Positions 36,201-42,770 are shown, counted from the stretch's first letter. The stretch is DNA of 64,000 nt from Beta vulgaris subsp. vulgaris (GCF_026745355.1 NC_079205.1:51693916-51757915), one strand, 5' to 3'. The notes: a model not told the origin generated them from the sequence alone. Made by a program: numbers and translations.

Positions 36201-38803
36201 GACTTGAGCGTCAGAGGGGCTTTCCCGGGAACACCCCCGGGCCAGTTTTTTCTTATTTTGCAGGATTGAAGACTACGAGACTCGGGATTCTAACCTAACT
36301 CGGGATTTGACTCTCACCTTAAACATATTACTCTTTTGACTAGTTTCTAGGCAGAAACAATCTTGGTTTAATAAGTAAGAGTTAATGGGGGCCATGTTCC
36401 AACACACACTAATTCCAATAGTTAACTGTACATTTAATAAGTATTAATTTTGCTTTTCTTTATAACATTTCAAGTTATAGTAGTATTTGGTTTGTTTTTT
36501 TTCAGAACCATTTCCCACGTTTCACCTTCCACCCTTTCACCTTCTATCTCTGTCTTTCATCTTCTTCAGTTCTCTTCGTTGTCCCTCTCTGTGTCAATCA
36601 CATTCTTCGCATCAGAATACAATGGAGTCCTCCTTCAGTTTGAAATTGATCGAAAAGCAAAATCCCCATGGTAATTTTCCTAATCTCGGTCTCCTCTCTT
36701 TCCAATTTCACATCTAGGGTTTGTCATCCAAGCCCTAGATCTGTAATTTTCCTTCGCAATTTCAATGGCTTTTCTTTATTCTTTTTTTCTGGGTGATTTC
36801 GACACCTCTCTTCCGACACTTTTCTGATACCCGACTCGGACACTTCTTCCAGCCATGTCGAGCGTCGTGTCGCGTGTTGTGTCGAGTAGACACGCGACAC
36901 CCAAGGTGAAAGAGGGTGTCGAAGTAACATAGTTAGTCAGTATATGATTCAACAACACTAACATAAATCGCAGATTAAATTGAATCACATTAGAATAGCT
37001 TCAACCTCAACCTAAATACTAAGAGAAATCAAGAACAATATATTATGGCATAAGCATGACTTCCCTTACTAAGTCCTAGAAATGAATCTACTCACTCATG
37101 ACAAAGATAACAAAAACAATAACTATTGAAATATTCATACTTTGAAGCAATTAAAAATAAGAAAGCACAAATACTTGAAAATAAATAAGAAGAATGGAAG
37201 AGACAATTACCAATTGAAAGGAAAAACGAAGAACTTGAATTAAACTTGAACAATCTCCAACATACTATAATTAGGACTAGAGAGAGAAAACTAGTGTTTA
37301 GGAAAACTAACAAATGTAAATAAAAAAATCAGATTAAAGGTCCTTGTCAAATATTTTACAAAGCTATTTATACTAATTCCCAAAAAAGATAAAAAAAAGG
37401 AAATAAAAAAGTTTGGATTTAGCTTATGTGCCACCAGCCCGACCCAATCGGACGGGCCTCCAGTAACATTGGTCTTCAGCACGCTCAGAAAAGCAAGGTG
37501 TCCGATCAGGCCCGGCAGGCATGCTCGATCGAGCGCCCTTAACAAATTATGATCGGGCGAACATCGTCTGATCTTGCCCGAAACATCAGCTGGCTTGAGG
37601 AAAATGATCACGCGGTCGGATCCAGATCGGGCAGCCCTTCAAACAAAGGTTCATTGGCATATGACGCCAAGTCTTCAAACCTATTTATATTTGAAGGCTT
37701 TAGGAAGCATCTTTGGGCCTCGGGACTCGTACACGTGCCTGCTAACTCTCTCCATTGTGGCATTAAGAATAACCGAAAATAGTGAATAATTTCCTAAAAC
37801 CTCTAAATTATCATAAAAACAAAATCACAACTAGATGGAAAATGTTAGTCTAAAACAGTTCCTAAGAGCACTATTAGCACGCATTTCAACCAAGACGAAG
37901 GGGGAAAAGTAGATATAAAACCATAACATCAATAGCTAGCTTGAGTTTGCACATGTCTGATGACATTTTGCTCGCTTTAGGAGCCATTTTCCGGCTATCC
38001 CTATTGTTTGGCTCTACGTTTTTGCTCTTCTCACCCTTTACGGAAATGCACTCTTCCAAGTGACAACACCATAATGTAAGTGTTAAGAACATATCTTAAG
38101 GTATATGTTACTCCCATGTCCTCATGTAGTGGGTTTTCTAAAGGAGAGGAATCCAAAACCTTTTGGGAAGGTATTGGTATTACACAGACACTAGCCATTG
38201 AGCCGTCTTAACTCTCTTGTGCGCAGAATTTTATAAGCTTTATTCTTTGTTCCTACTTTGCTCGTCCCTTCTGAACCCAGTGGTTCAGGAATTCAGAGAG
38301 TATTCACCACGTCTAAAATCTAAAGCCCGCATATGATGCGACTCAAATTTCTGAGCTGATTTTATTTGCTTACTCTTTTGCCTTGCAGATTGGGTGCTGA
38401 CGTAATTTATGATCCATCATGCCTCCCGCATCTTGTTCGCGTACTTTCCATTTATCTAAACCGAAGAATGAACACTAACAACAGACTGAATGGCACTGCT
38501 CAAGCGTGTGACAAAGAAGAAGATTGCTCCAATGGTGATTGCTCAGGGTCCAACAAAGTGAATTTACAGGTTGCAACTCTAAAATCCTTGCTTGAAGAAA
38601 TGGAGACTGGTCCAGTAGCCCTTATCGCCTCTGTGATAAGAAACATCGATACTTTTAATTGCTTTCTGAAGCTATGTTGTCAAAATGATCTTCTTGTTAA
38701 GGATATGACTGAATCTATTAGGCCTGATAATCTGCTACCGTACATGAAATCATATAATCGGTCAGATGTACGCTTGTTGATGCTATCCTATATGAGCAAG
38801 TGA
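6288..38803 (+). CDS. EEF2KMT: FAM86/EEF2KMT-type protein-lysine methyltransferase
   Basis: Exons: 6288-6373, 6477-6549, 11758-11886, 11993-12056, 12160-12235, 12732-12816, 13146-13202, 17009-17125, 18795-18865, 38389-38803. Borders follow GT/AG, phases agree throughout, and the product is 390 residues. The N-terminus has the FAM86 hallmark (AFLAMEP, SLARKCGGGFVS, FIWTYC). Then come PLRCSLNMLQGDTG, LWPSSLFLSEF, the SAM-binding motif EVGSGIGLIG (about 171-179), LSDGD (193-197) and DVIYDP (257-262). In animals and yeast this family methylates a lysine of elongation factor 2; that role here is by homology. The start at 6288 is the first in-frame ATG after a hAT-like insertion that displaced an older ATG at 2753. 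Introns 2, 7 and 9 are swollen by transposons. The intron 4 acceptor is chosen to keep frame (12159); the stronger-looking CAG at 12185 would break it. Confidence 0.85.
6570..6915. mobile_element. Stowaway-type MITE in intron 2
   Basis: The ends are inverted copies: TCCTTCCGTCCC with AATATAGTTCC at the left, GGGAACTATATT with GGGACGGAGGGA at the right. TA flanks both sides (6568-6569, 6916-6917). A second inner copy of GGAACTATATTTTGGGAC lies just before the right end. There is no coding capacity. It is mobilised, if at all, by Tc1/mariner transposases. Confidence 0.8.
7449..10900 (-). pseudogene. Broken L1-type LINE (antisense in intron 2)
   Basis: Read on the minus strand. An ORF1 start lies near 10550-10404. 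Next is a DUF4283-like domain (10358-10014, with CERPWHVQGE and LRWVDLWVRIPRFPVE). A CCHC-like knuckle (CSFCGNDDHSIEKC) lies near 9830-9790. A C-terminal RT/zf-RVT remnant (WDKICQPKKLGGLGLRKAKI-like) spans 8980-8500. A nearly intact RNase H domain is at 8038-7523, with FDGS and the motif REANDAAHWLA. The endonuclease and the catalytic RT core are absent; the join lies near 9060-9100. A T-run at 7449-7457 would be the poly(A) tail. The 5' end and target duplication could not be fixed, so the 10900 limit is approximate. The element cannot move on its own. Confidence 0.8.
10901..11757. other. Rest of intron 2, nothing recognised
   Basis: 10901-11280 could include the LINE's 5' leader. 11281-11757 is ordinary T-rich intron sequence leading to the acceptor ATTGCAG at 11751-11757. 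A palindromic pair GAGTTATCTAC / GTAGATAACC lies near 11167-11190. Confidence 0.35.
13310..14330. repeat. Probable decayed retroelement LTR/leader sequence in intron 7
   Basis: The phrase GGGTCGATCCACACGG near 13401-13416 resembles sequence often seen in plant gypsy elements around their LTR borders. A similar phrase (GGGTCGATTTATAGGG) occurs at about 24427. AT-rich sequence follows on both sides of a nested MITE (13502-13776), and a gypsy RT fragment comes after 14640. No LTR ends or duplications could be set. This is inference from resemblance only. Confidence 0.3.
13502..13776. mobile_element. Stowaway-type MITE in intron 7
   Basis: The left end CTCCCTTCGTTTCGTTTT pairs imperfectly with the right end GAAAAGAAACGTAGAG. 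TA lies outside both ends. The interior is pyrimidine-rich on the + strand, which creates a spurious long reading frame. It has no coding content. Confidence 0.65.
14335..14580. mobile_element. MITE with GGGTGTTCAT ends in intron 7
   Basis: The left end GGGTGTTCATTTTTCG and the right end CATTTATGAACACCCC form an inverted repeat, with TA outside each end (14333-14334, 14581-14582). The interior is made of repeated GATCCGATC / GGATCGG-type words that could fold on themselves. The TA flanks suggest a Stowaway-like or related group, although the end sequence is not the usual CTCCCTCCG. Confidence 0.65.
14640..15130 (+). pseudogene. Decayed Ty3/gypsy reverse-transcriptase fragment
   Basis: Across shifted frames the segment reads as the second half of a gypsy RT. 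KVFMDDFSV, the altered YVDD-box region, lies near 14695-14720. Then come EGIVLGH-like, EVDPAKVSIIEKL-like, and VTGVRAFLGH (about 14910-14950). Several stops and frame changes interrupt it, and there is no integrase or protease nearby. It is unrelated to the young element in intron 9. Confidence 0.7.
15131..15700. other. Intron 7 sequence, nothing recognised
   Basis: A direct repeat of the 16 bases GTCCGAATACCCTAAA lies at 15275-15313, one copy after the other. Otherwise there is no motif that I can assign. It may belong to the decayed gypsy element before it. Confidence 0.3.
15702..16033. repeat. 111-bp tandem repeat, three copies
   Basis: The word TTTTGTGGAA recurs at 15710, 15821 and 15932, giving a period of 111 bases. 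The first two copies are nearly identical; the third has scattered changes (for example AATGATGG for AAAGATGG). The array stops where the next MITE begins. It is non-coding. Confidence 0.85.
16033..16604. mobile_element. MITE with GGGATGACAATG ends in intron 7
   Basis: The left end GGGATGACAATG matches the reverse complement of the right end CCCATTGCCATC, with TA at both borders (16031-16032 and 16605-16606). The word AGACCCGA/GGGTCTGG recurs inside in both orientations, a pattern familiar from GGGTCTGG-rich plant MITEs. It inserted at the end of the 111-bp array. Confidence 0.65.
17636..18010. repeat. Diverged tandem duplication of about 200 bp in intron 8
   Basis: Two segments share in the same order GGCCTGTG..TGGCATGAACAT, TCATCTGTCA / TATCTGTCACTC, GGATGCT, and CCAAGCTGATTGCTGGGATTT. 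Copy one is about 17636-17808 and copy two about 17838-18010. The copies differ by many substitutions and small gaps, so the duplication is old. Confidence 0.7.
18190..18487. mobile_element. Stowaway-like MITE in intron 8
   Basis: The left end CTCCCTCTGTCCTCAACAAA pairs with the right end TTAGAGGACGGATG with mismatches. Its length and position between exons 8 and 9 fit a Stowaway MITE. The exact TA flanks are blurred, so the borders are good to a few bases. Confidence 0.6.
18866..19729. other. Start of the 19.5-kb intron 9, no gene
   Basis: Ordinary T-rich intron sequence follows the donor at 18866. I see no mobile element ends and no coding sequence before the LINE target duplication at 19730. 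Confidence 0.5.
19741..23839 (-). pseudogene. L1-type LINE with RT deleted (antisense in intron 9)
   Basis: The target duplication AAAGATAATGTTT is present at both ends (from 19730 and at 23840-23852), and a T-run after the left copy is the poly(A) tail. On the minus strand, ORF1 has a DUF4283 domain (23677-23324 and 23330-23121) and a Cys-rich knuckle (about 23090-23050). The endonuclease begins near 21895 (YWNARG). It continues with VVGDFDEV (about 21500) and SDHCP (about 21260). The RT-proximal linker lies at 21255-20965, and a zf-RVT remnant and RNase H (FVDAS, RRIGNEVADHMAKK) at 20401-19798. The catalytic RT core is missing between about 20960 and 20530. At 4.1 kb it is well short of an intact plant L1. 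Stops and frame changes mean it is dead. Confidence 0.88.
24101..24408. mobile_element. Stowaway-type MITE in intron 9
   Basis: The ends form a long inverted repeat: CTCCGTTTCCTAAAGATCTT at the left and AAGATCTTTAGGAAACGGAG at the right, with TA outside. A second TCAAAAGATCTTCCCTC copy sits inside the left end. The surrounding sequence (24050-24100, 24410-24560) looks like decayed LTR-element DNA with the phrase GGGTCGATTTATAGGG. Confidence 0.85.
25075..25530 (+). repeat. 5' LTR of the gypsy element
   Basis: 456 bp, beginning TGTTTGGGCCC and ending GGCAGAAACA. It contains a TATA box (25261) and the palindrome-like CCCGGGAACACCCCCGGG near 25395-25412. It is near-identical to 35905-36359. Confidence 0.97.
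25261..25268 (+). promoter_or_regulatory. LTR TATA box
   Basis: TATAAAAG within the 5' LTR is the likely core promoter driving gag-pol transcription. The same octamer is at 36091 in the 3' LTR, where it could drive read-out into the distal part of intron 9. Confidence 0.65.
25531..25553 (+). other. Putative primer-binding site of the gypsy element
   Basis: Immediately after the 5' LTR the sequence GTCGCCGTCTGTGGGGA resembles the TGGCGCCG-type primer-binding region found next to 5' LTRs of plant Ty3/gypsy elements. The match to a specific tRNA 3' end was not tested; tRNA-Asp or a similar tRNA is a guess. Confidence 0.4.
25585..27177 (+). CDS. gag: gag polyprotein of the gypsy element
   Basis: Open for 530 codons, from an ATG 54 bases after the LTR. 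The first half is charged and rich in Arg, Glu and Gln, probably disordered. The middle is a Retrotrans_gag domain (QYSGSSDPEDHM, WFSGL, FHQHF, ADYIKRFNEE). Near the C-terminus is a zinc-knuckle-like pattern CEYHRECVHTTKDC followed by a Lys/Arg-rich tail. It forms the particle that packages element RNA. The usual Gly of the knuckle is Val here (ECVHTT), possibly a weakened knuckle. The frame ends at 27177 and pol begins in another frame at about 27237. Gag is the only intact ORF of this copy. Confidence 0.92.
   Translation: MAPRKKTTRGSLSRQPTPLQSHQPNVLVESLAIDDEGSTPRNDEHSAPREDPTPVTMADIERIARQLNDNMQRSLQQLIAGIPQLNQGEPREMTKAEPRGRDNPQTHAPNRSEQRGGGERSRQAHSQRTPNSDARRIIEENRRRRAKQDARNLLNKKREERERTHREEQAHSQTPKREREKSPVGSKRTRQEDEADSGPPRNKTSALINRGVLNFMTPFSREIMEVPNPRKVKVPTIEQYSGSSDPEDHMAAYKAQMSVQMGCEATWCRYFSTTLKGLALSWFSGLSPGIITNFSVLEALFHQHFIAGRRHKKTSIHLMSIKQQEYESLADYIKRFNEESLKISDLQDGVAFTALMSGLWPGKFRWSLAENEVTTFTEAMSRTQKFIQASDICKPVGEKAKKKKEELPYREPNKGMRNHQQLLPRAVDNGNDPRFNRNRREIYLDLKHKSVLPIPPPIRTSKDRRDQRLWCEYHRECVHTTKDCRELKKALDHLADQGKLNRYIKHPREREGKRKKQETIATTPTGTLVS
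27237..31112 (+). pseudogene. pol: Broken pol polyprotein (PR-RT-RH-aRH-INT)
   Basis: Five frame changes divide it. An aspartic protease (VDSGSSADI near 27385) lies in 27237-28010, which ends at a 23-bp tandem duplication. RT is at 28049-28936, with WRMCVDFTDLNKACPKD and YVDDMIV (about 28565). The frame changes in an A-rich run near 28890-28915. A native RNase H lies at 28995-29400. A second, archaeal-type RNase H (LQVDGSATKSGSGAGLVI) runs from about 29410 and is interrupted near 29545. The integrase has an HHCC finger (SSHQGARTIA..CPNC) and catalytic WRMDLIGPFP, with frame changes near 30440 and 30870. A C-terminal tail ends at 31112. Protein order is normal for Ty3/gypsy; the breaks make this copy dependent on others. 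Confidence 0.92.
27988..28033 (+). repeat. 23-bp tandem duplication that shifts the pol frame
   Basis: The unit beginning TGAAAGAATTCAAGG is present twice in direct succession with no differences. As 23 is not a multiple of three, the second copy changes frame between the protease and RT regions. Identity of the copies points to a recent event, for example slippage during reverse transcription. Confidence 0.9.
31113..31528. other. Non-coding spacer after pol in the gypsy element
   Basis: It is AT-richer than pol, with scattered CTCGGGG words (near 31169 and 31259) and no coding sequence. It separates the sense pol from the converging antisense ORF. Confidence 0.5.
31529..34179 (-). pseudogene. 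Antisense ORF of the Tat-type element, decayed or intron-split
   Basis: It reads toward pol on the minus strand. The first part (34179-33742) is acidic, starts MDPEADPLAS, and may splice at a GTACAT donor after 33776. The middle (about 33640-33130) matches the Transposase_28/putative gypsy-type domain in pieces: LTINGFIAVCELLGV, LRLWRNTFTL, GPGWFRFQC, YVPSNWLPTRH; a stop and a frame change interrupt it. The last parts (32824-32258, 32206-31529) are Ala/Lys/Glu-rich coiled coil with a fourfold EEQRLKA repeat and an acidic tail. Antisense ORFs here are known in Tat/Ogre elements; their function is not known. Some gaps could be introns, so complete loss of function is not certain. Confidence 0.75.
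31759..31847 (-). repeat. 21-bp coding repeat, EEQRLKA x4
   Basis: The 21-bp unit CTCCTCAGCCTTCAATCGCTG is repeated in tandem about four times with no change. On the minus strand it encodes the seven-residue unit EEQRLKA, a length that preserves a coiled-coil heptad. Perfect identity indicates recent expansion. Confidence 0.9.
34607..35168. repeat. 112-bp tandem array, five copies
   Basis: CGAGTTGGGTA recurs at about 34609, 34720, 34832, 34944, 35056 and 35168, giving units of 111-112 bp. Each unit contains CTTGGTCAATCCAAGGGGCT, TTAGCCAAATAATGAG and ACTCGGGATTG. The copies differ by a few bases, and the last is the most changed. Tandem arrays before the 3' LTR are common in Tat/Ogre elements. 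Confidence 0.93.
35221..35720. repeat. Dispersed AGTCGGGACTC-like motif cluster
   Basis: The pentamer TCGGG occurs 14 times in this 500-bp stretch, mostly in contexts such as GTCGGGACTC, AGTCGGGATTC and CTCGGGACG, at uneven spacing of roughly 15 to 60 bases. The best form, GAGTCGGGACTC, is nearly self-complementary. No coding sequence is visible. The region lies between the 112-bp array and the 3' LTR. Confidence 0.8.
35905..36359 (+). repeat. 3' LTR of the gypsy element
   Basis: 455 bp, beginning TGTTTGGGCCC after the short purine-rich stretch GACGTGGGGC that may be the polypurine tract. Against the 5' LTR I count seven substitutions and one single-base gap. It ends GGCAGAAACA, followed by the ATCTT duplication. 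Confidence 0.97.
36478..36720 (+). pseudogene. Gene-like leader and first exon inside the hAT-like element
   Basis: A pyrimidine-rich leader (36500-36600) precedes ATG at 36622, which opens the 16 codons MESSFSLKLIEKQNPH. They end at a fitting donor, CATG|GTAATTTT, followed by intron-like T-rich sequence. The layout of leader, short exon and donor looks like a captured piece of a host gene, as non-autonomous DNA elements often carry. I do not recognise the parent gene. No further exon lies within the element. Confidence 0.45.
36941..38388. other. Distal part of intron 9, nothing recognised
   Basis: The stretch 37430-37760 has a higher GC content and more CpG than its surroundings, with words such as GATCGGGC and CCCGACC, which suggests an old transposon without visible ends. 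The remainder is plain intron ending at the acceptor CTTGCAG (38382-38388). Confidence 0.35.
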
Positions 38804-39921
38804 ACTAGTATATGTTTGTTGAAAACTCTAGTCCAAGTCGCTGAATGATTTTGTGCCATCTAACTGTGGCCCATGAGTGATGGCCAGTGTTTATTCTTTG
38901 ATGTGAGGGGAAACTCCGCATGATAACTTTACATGGATAATATCGTATGGTGGAATATCTTAATTCACGTTTCACATGGTATGTATTTTGAAAGTTATCT
39001 ACTAGATAACCTTTATTTAACTTTGCGTTAGTAATTGTTAGATATTGTAGTCAAACCATATTTTCCACAATCTAACTCGACTTTACTTTTTTTCATGACG
39101 GCTAAAGAGTTATTAAAGAGTTTAAAAACAACTATTTCTAAAAGATTTACTAATTTATTATGTCGAATGAAACGCTGGTTATGAAGATCTTTATTAAAAA
39201 GCAAAGAAGCAGCTACTTCTTTATAGAAATGCAAAGTTAGATGTTAAACTTTAGTTGATGGGTAGATAATGGTGCTTTAAAAGGTCTTATTATGATTATA
39301 ATATACTTAAAAAAAATGAAAACAAAAAAATTATCATTAATAAATCGCTTGTACAACATCTAAAACAATTATAATTCACACATAAAAGATAATCTATATT
39401 AATGTGAGAGCTTTTATCCAAGCTACTAATATAGACGTTTCCGGACCAATGTCTTGCATGGTAATGTTTCAACCATAATAAATTTGGTGTTATAGTAACC
39501 TGGGATTTGACATTCATCTTCATATTCTTGATTTTCCACCAGAAGTAGTTTCCGATATCTTCAAAACTCCACGCTCCACGAACTGGAAAAACTAAATAAA
39601 TCGATTATATGAGGAGAAAACCTCCACAAGAGAGGGAACAAAAGCTCCCAGGGAACAACCAAAACCCCCAACAAGGGAGCACTAATGAATCTCAAACATG
39701 GAGTTAAAGGCATAACAACGAATGGATTGTTATTCGTAACACAAAACAAAACTAGAAAAAAGATGGGGGGCAGTTTGTCGGACGTCGTTGAGCGTCATAC
39801 CAAGCTCCACGAAGCAAGATTCCTCAAAGAGGGAAGTGGAAATTGGTGGTGGAAGAGAAAGTTGAGAGAATTTCTCAAAGAGGGTCTTCTATAATATACT
39901 ATTATTTAATATATAGGATGA
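38804..39921. other. 3' flank of the methyltransferase gene
   Basis: 3' UTR sequence follows the TGA at 38801. No polyadenylation signal could be fixed. The segment 39560-39890 has weak reading frames on both strands that match nothing I know. Confidence 0.35.
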
Positions 39922-39936
39922 ATGATTGAAGATTAT

Positions 39937-40006
39937 AACAGGTTCGAATCCCCTCTCCCCTTCTTTGTACTTTGTACTGCCTTCGTGGCTCTTATGGATC
40001 AAAAAA
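39937..40006 (+). mobile_element. 5'-truncated tRNA-derived SINE
   Basis: A 15-bp direct repeat ATGATTGAAGATTAT at 39922-39936 and 40007-40021 flanks 70 bases. These start near a tRNA-type B box (GGTTCGAATCC at 39941-39951) and end in an A-run. A-box sequence is missing, so the copy is truncated at its 5' end. Perfect duplications indicate a fairly young insertion made by LINE machinery. Confidence 0.8.
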
Positions 40007-40473
40007 ATGATTGAAGATTATCATCATCCCCTTTTACTATTTGATCAATCTTACTCAAGTTGTGAAAGAGTACCATTTAATATATATTTAAGACTACAGG
40101 GTTAATTACCATGTTTAATGCGAAAAAAGAGTTTCCACCATACCTAATTTCCAAAATATAGAGTTACCATGTAGTCTCTTGATATTAATATATGTGAAAG
40201 TATTGGGTCAGACCATCTGACCAATGCTTACTATCAGACGGGATGAGCCCAAAACTCAAACTCGAACGAGCCGTTAGAGGAAGAAGCGTCGGAAGTTGAA
40301 GAAATCAAATATGCACCACTTTCTCTTTTCTCTCCTTCTTCTCCCCACTCTGTCGTTCGACACTGTACATTTTCATTGATTTTCCGTGTTCTCCGCCGCC
40401 ATCGCTGACGGCAGCATTGGTAGATATATCGGATAGCAGTTTGATTGCTTTAAATAATGAAACGCTCCTTGGT

Positions 40474-40635
40474 GATGCTAAAGAAGCAATTTCTGGATGA
40501 AATTGTTGGAGGAATATGTGAGGATTGGTGTAAGAAGAAATTTCCATTTTTTGTGATGCTAAAGAAGCGATTTCTGGTTGAAATTGTTGGAGGAATATGT
40601 GAGGATTGGTCTTTAACTTGTTTTTTACAGTTTCA
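40474..40635. repeat. 81-bp tandem duplication
   Basis: GATGCTAAAGAAGC begins at 40474 and again at 40555. The units share ATTTCTGG.TGAAATTGTTGG and AATATGTGAGGATTGGT with few differences. A short reading frame covers both copies but matches no family that I know. Confidence 0.8.
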
Positions 40636-42066
40636 GTTAATTGATTTATTATTTCAGTTCATTGGTCTATTGTTAATAGTTCTAAATGAGATCACAAACA
40701 TGTGTACTGCAAGCTTGACAAAAGTGTCATGTGGCACTTTCGTTTGATTGGAACGCCTTTTGATATATTTCTATAGATAGATTATTTTGCTTCTTTTGTC
40801 ATGACTTGCCGCGTCCATTTTATACCTCTCAATGGCCCTAAATTTTGTGTTTCTTTTAATGATTCTTCCTCACGGAATTACAAAACTTCTATTTCAAAGG
40901 ATCTTGATTCTTTATGGAGCGAGCAAAACAGGGTTTGACGAGCATTATCTGACTGGGATAATTTCAACTAGATTAATTAGAAATTGAGAAATTATATATA
41001 GTAGAAGTATGTTTGGCTATTTATATTAGTGATTCTATTCAAAATGATGTATTTGAAAAACAATCATAGTTTGTGGAGAGTTAGAGTCAGCCATTTTTCA
41101 AGAATGGGGAACGGGACCAATTAGGAATGATTATGTATAATGCAAATTCAATCCAATCAAATCAGTTCTCGTAAGTTTGAATATGAACTTTTAATTTTGG
41201 TAATGGTTTCGAGTATCATGTCATTTTGATGATTTGATAATAATTGCTAATCAGACTAATATATTATGGATTGTATTAGTATTTATGCTTTTTATTATAG
41301 GAAATAAAAATTAATTGGAAATCGTCTAAGTTGTGAAAGCCAAAAGTTCATGTAAGAAGAATGCACAAAATGTCTTACTTGTTTTAAGAAAAAACAATGA
41401 TGATAATTCCAAATACAATAGAAATAATTGTAACAAACTCAAAAAATATAAAGAATGTAGTTTGTTTAATTTTTTATTCCAAGTATATAATATTGGAACC
41501 ATTTAACAGCATGCCTAATCCATTCTAGTTCTATAAAGTTAAAAACTAAGTCTGGAACATGTTTCAAGTGGTTTCCTTTGTACTCAAAACTGACATAGCA
41601 ATTTTTCAACAAAAAAGGTTCCTAATTAAATCTAGGATCAGAAATGAATATTCGGCTCATCCTATCCTAAACAAGTGAGAGATATGAGATGAATAAGAAG
41701 ATTGTTGCTCCATGGAAGAAGTTATAGTGATCGACTGAATGAAGAAGACACCGAAGAAGAGAAGGAGAAAGAAAAAAGTGGAGAGAAAAAGACTAAAATA
41801 AAAATTAACCCCCAAAATTATTTTGAATATTGAAATATAGGTTGCGTCTTGTGAGTAACATTTTAGCATAACTTATTGTGTAATTAAATCTCACATGCGT
41901 GAACTAACATAAATGTTTTATGTCATTATAAAATTCTTTCTAGTCATTGTTGATGTATATAATTTTTCAGCAAACTTTCGTCATTTCCTTCTATTTCACT
42001 ATCATTTTCAACTCTTTTATAGAAGTATATTCTTTCATTATTATTATATATATATCATATCATCGA
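40636..42066. other. AT-rich intergenic DNA, no gene
   Basis: No coding sequence, repeats or transposon ends could be supported. The minus-strand frame near 41657-41869 is low-complexity. Confidence 0.4.
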
Positions 42067-42571
42067 TCTATACAAATATATTAAAAGGCGTTCCTATCAA
42101 AGGAAGTGCCACGTGGTACTCCTCTCGAGATTTTAATACACATGATTATAATCTCAATCAAAAATATTAACAATGTGTAGTTACTAGGATTCGAACACAC
42201 GACCACTGAAATGAAATGTGAGAGTTTAACCACTAATACAATATAATTTTAATATTTAAAGTTTCAAAGTAAAACATAATAAAGTCTCATAATTATATGT
42301 AATTATAAAATCATGTAGACAAACTTTTTTTTATCTTTAACCCATTTATTAAGTAATAACATTTGTTTACGCCAATCACGTTGAAATTGTTATTTTTATC
42401 CCCAATTCCTCAAAAGTTTTTTTAGAACAACTTATCATGTCATAACGTCCATTTTTCAATTTCGTACTAGACATAATATTACGAAAAGCTGAAAGAATCA
42501 AATATGAAATTTATGAATATATATTTAATCATTATAACTTACCCGAGGCATCGCCCGGGGTAAAATACTAG
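42067..42571 (+). mobile_element. Non-autonomous Helitron, 505 bp
   Basis: The 5' end is TCTATACAAATATATTAAAAGG. The 3' end has the GC-rich hairpin region CCCGAGGCATCGCCCGGGG followed by TAAAATACTAG. The element lies between A (42066) and T (42572), as Helitrons require, with no target duplication. It also has the plant Helitron words GTTCCTATCAAAGGAAGTGCCACGTGG, in part, and GGATTCGAAC inside. It carries no Rep/helicase gene. Confidence 0.85.
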
Positions 42572-42770
42572 TTATTACTCATTTTATGTCATCTTTTAGC
42601 AATTTTTTTGTATCATTTTCCTTTCTTAACTTATTTGCTAATAACATCCCCTAAAAAGAAACTTACAATTAACTTAACCTTTTGCTTTGACTTGATTCTC
42701 CCTAAATCAAAAGTACCCCTCTATTTTTCTATCATTCTTACTTTCGTTTGTTCGTCTCCTAATACATCTC

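Larger units (their letters stand above)
25075..36359 (+). mobile_element. Ty3/gypsy LTR retrotransposon, Tat-type, 11.3 kb
   Basis: Two LTRs (25075-25530, 35905-36359) and a perfect 5-bp duplication ATCTT (25070-25074, 36360-36364) bound the element. The order gag, protease, RT, RNase H, second RNase H, integrase is Ty3/gypsy. The second RNase H domain and an antisense ORF between pol and the 3' LTR are features known from the Tat/Ogre lineage. The LTRs differ by seven substitutions and one 1-base indel, about 98.5% identical, so insertion was recent on a plant time scale. It sits in sense orientation within intron 9 of the methyltransferase gene, inside a hAT-like element. pol is broken, so this copy is not autonomous. 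Confidence 0.95.
24797..36932. mobile_element. hAT-like element (CTATGTTACTC family), split by a gypsy insertion
   Basis: Its ends are CTATGTTACTCCGACAC and GTGTCGAAGTAACATAG. A perfect 8-bp duplication TTAGTCAG flanks it at 24789-24796 and 36933-36940, which fits the hAT class. Without the nested retrotransposon (25075-36359 plus duplication) it would be about 850 bp with no transposase, so it is non-autonomous. Its right part carries a gene-like 5' leader and first exon (see 36478-36720). Two more members lie at 59361-59732 and 59412-59580. Inner sequences repeat the words TCGGACAC / GTGTCG. Confidence 0.85.

Noticed and set aside
40430..40760. Small gene with a duplicated 27-codon segment
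   Set aside because: The frame only follows the 81-bp tandem duplication, no family matches, and there are no splice or promoter signals to support it.
42180..42205. tRNA-like GATTCGAAC box as a tRNA gene
   Set aside because: There is no cloverleaf around it, and the sequence is a regular part of plant Helitrons.
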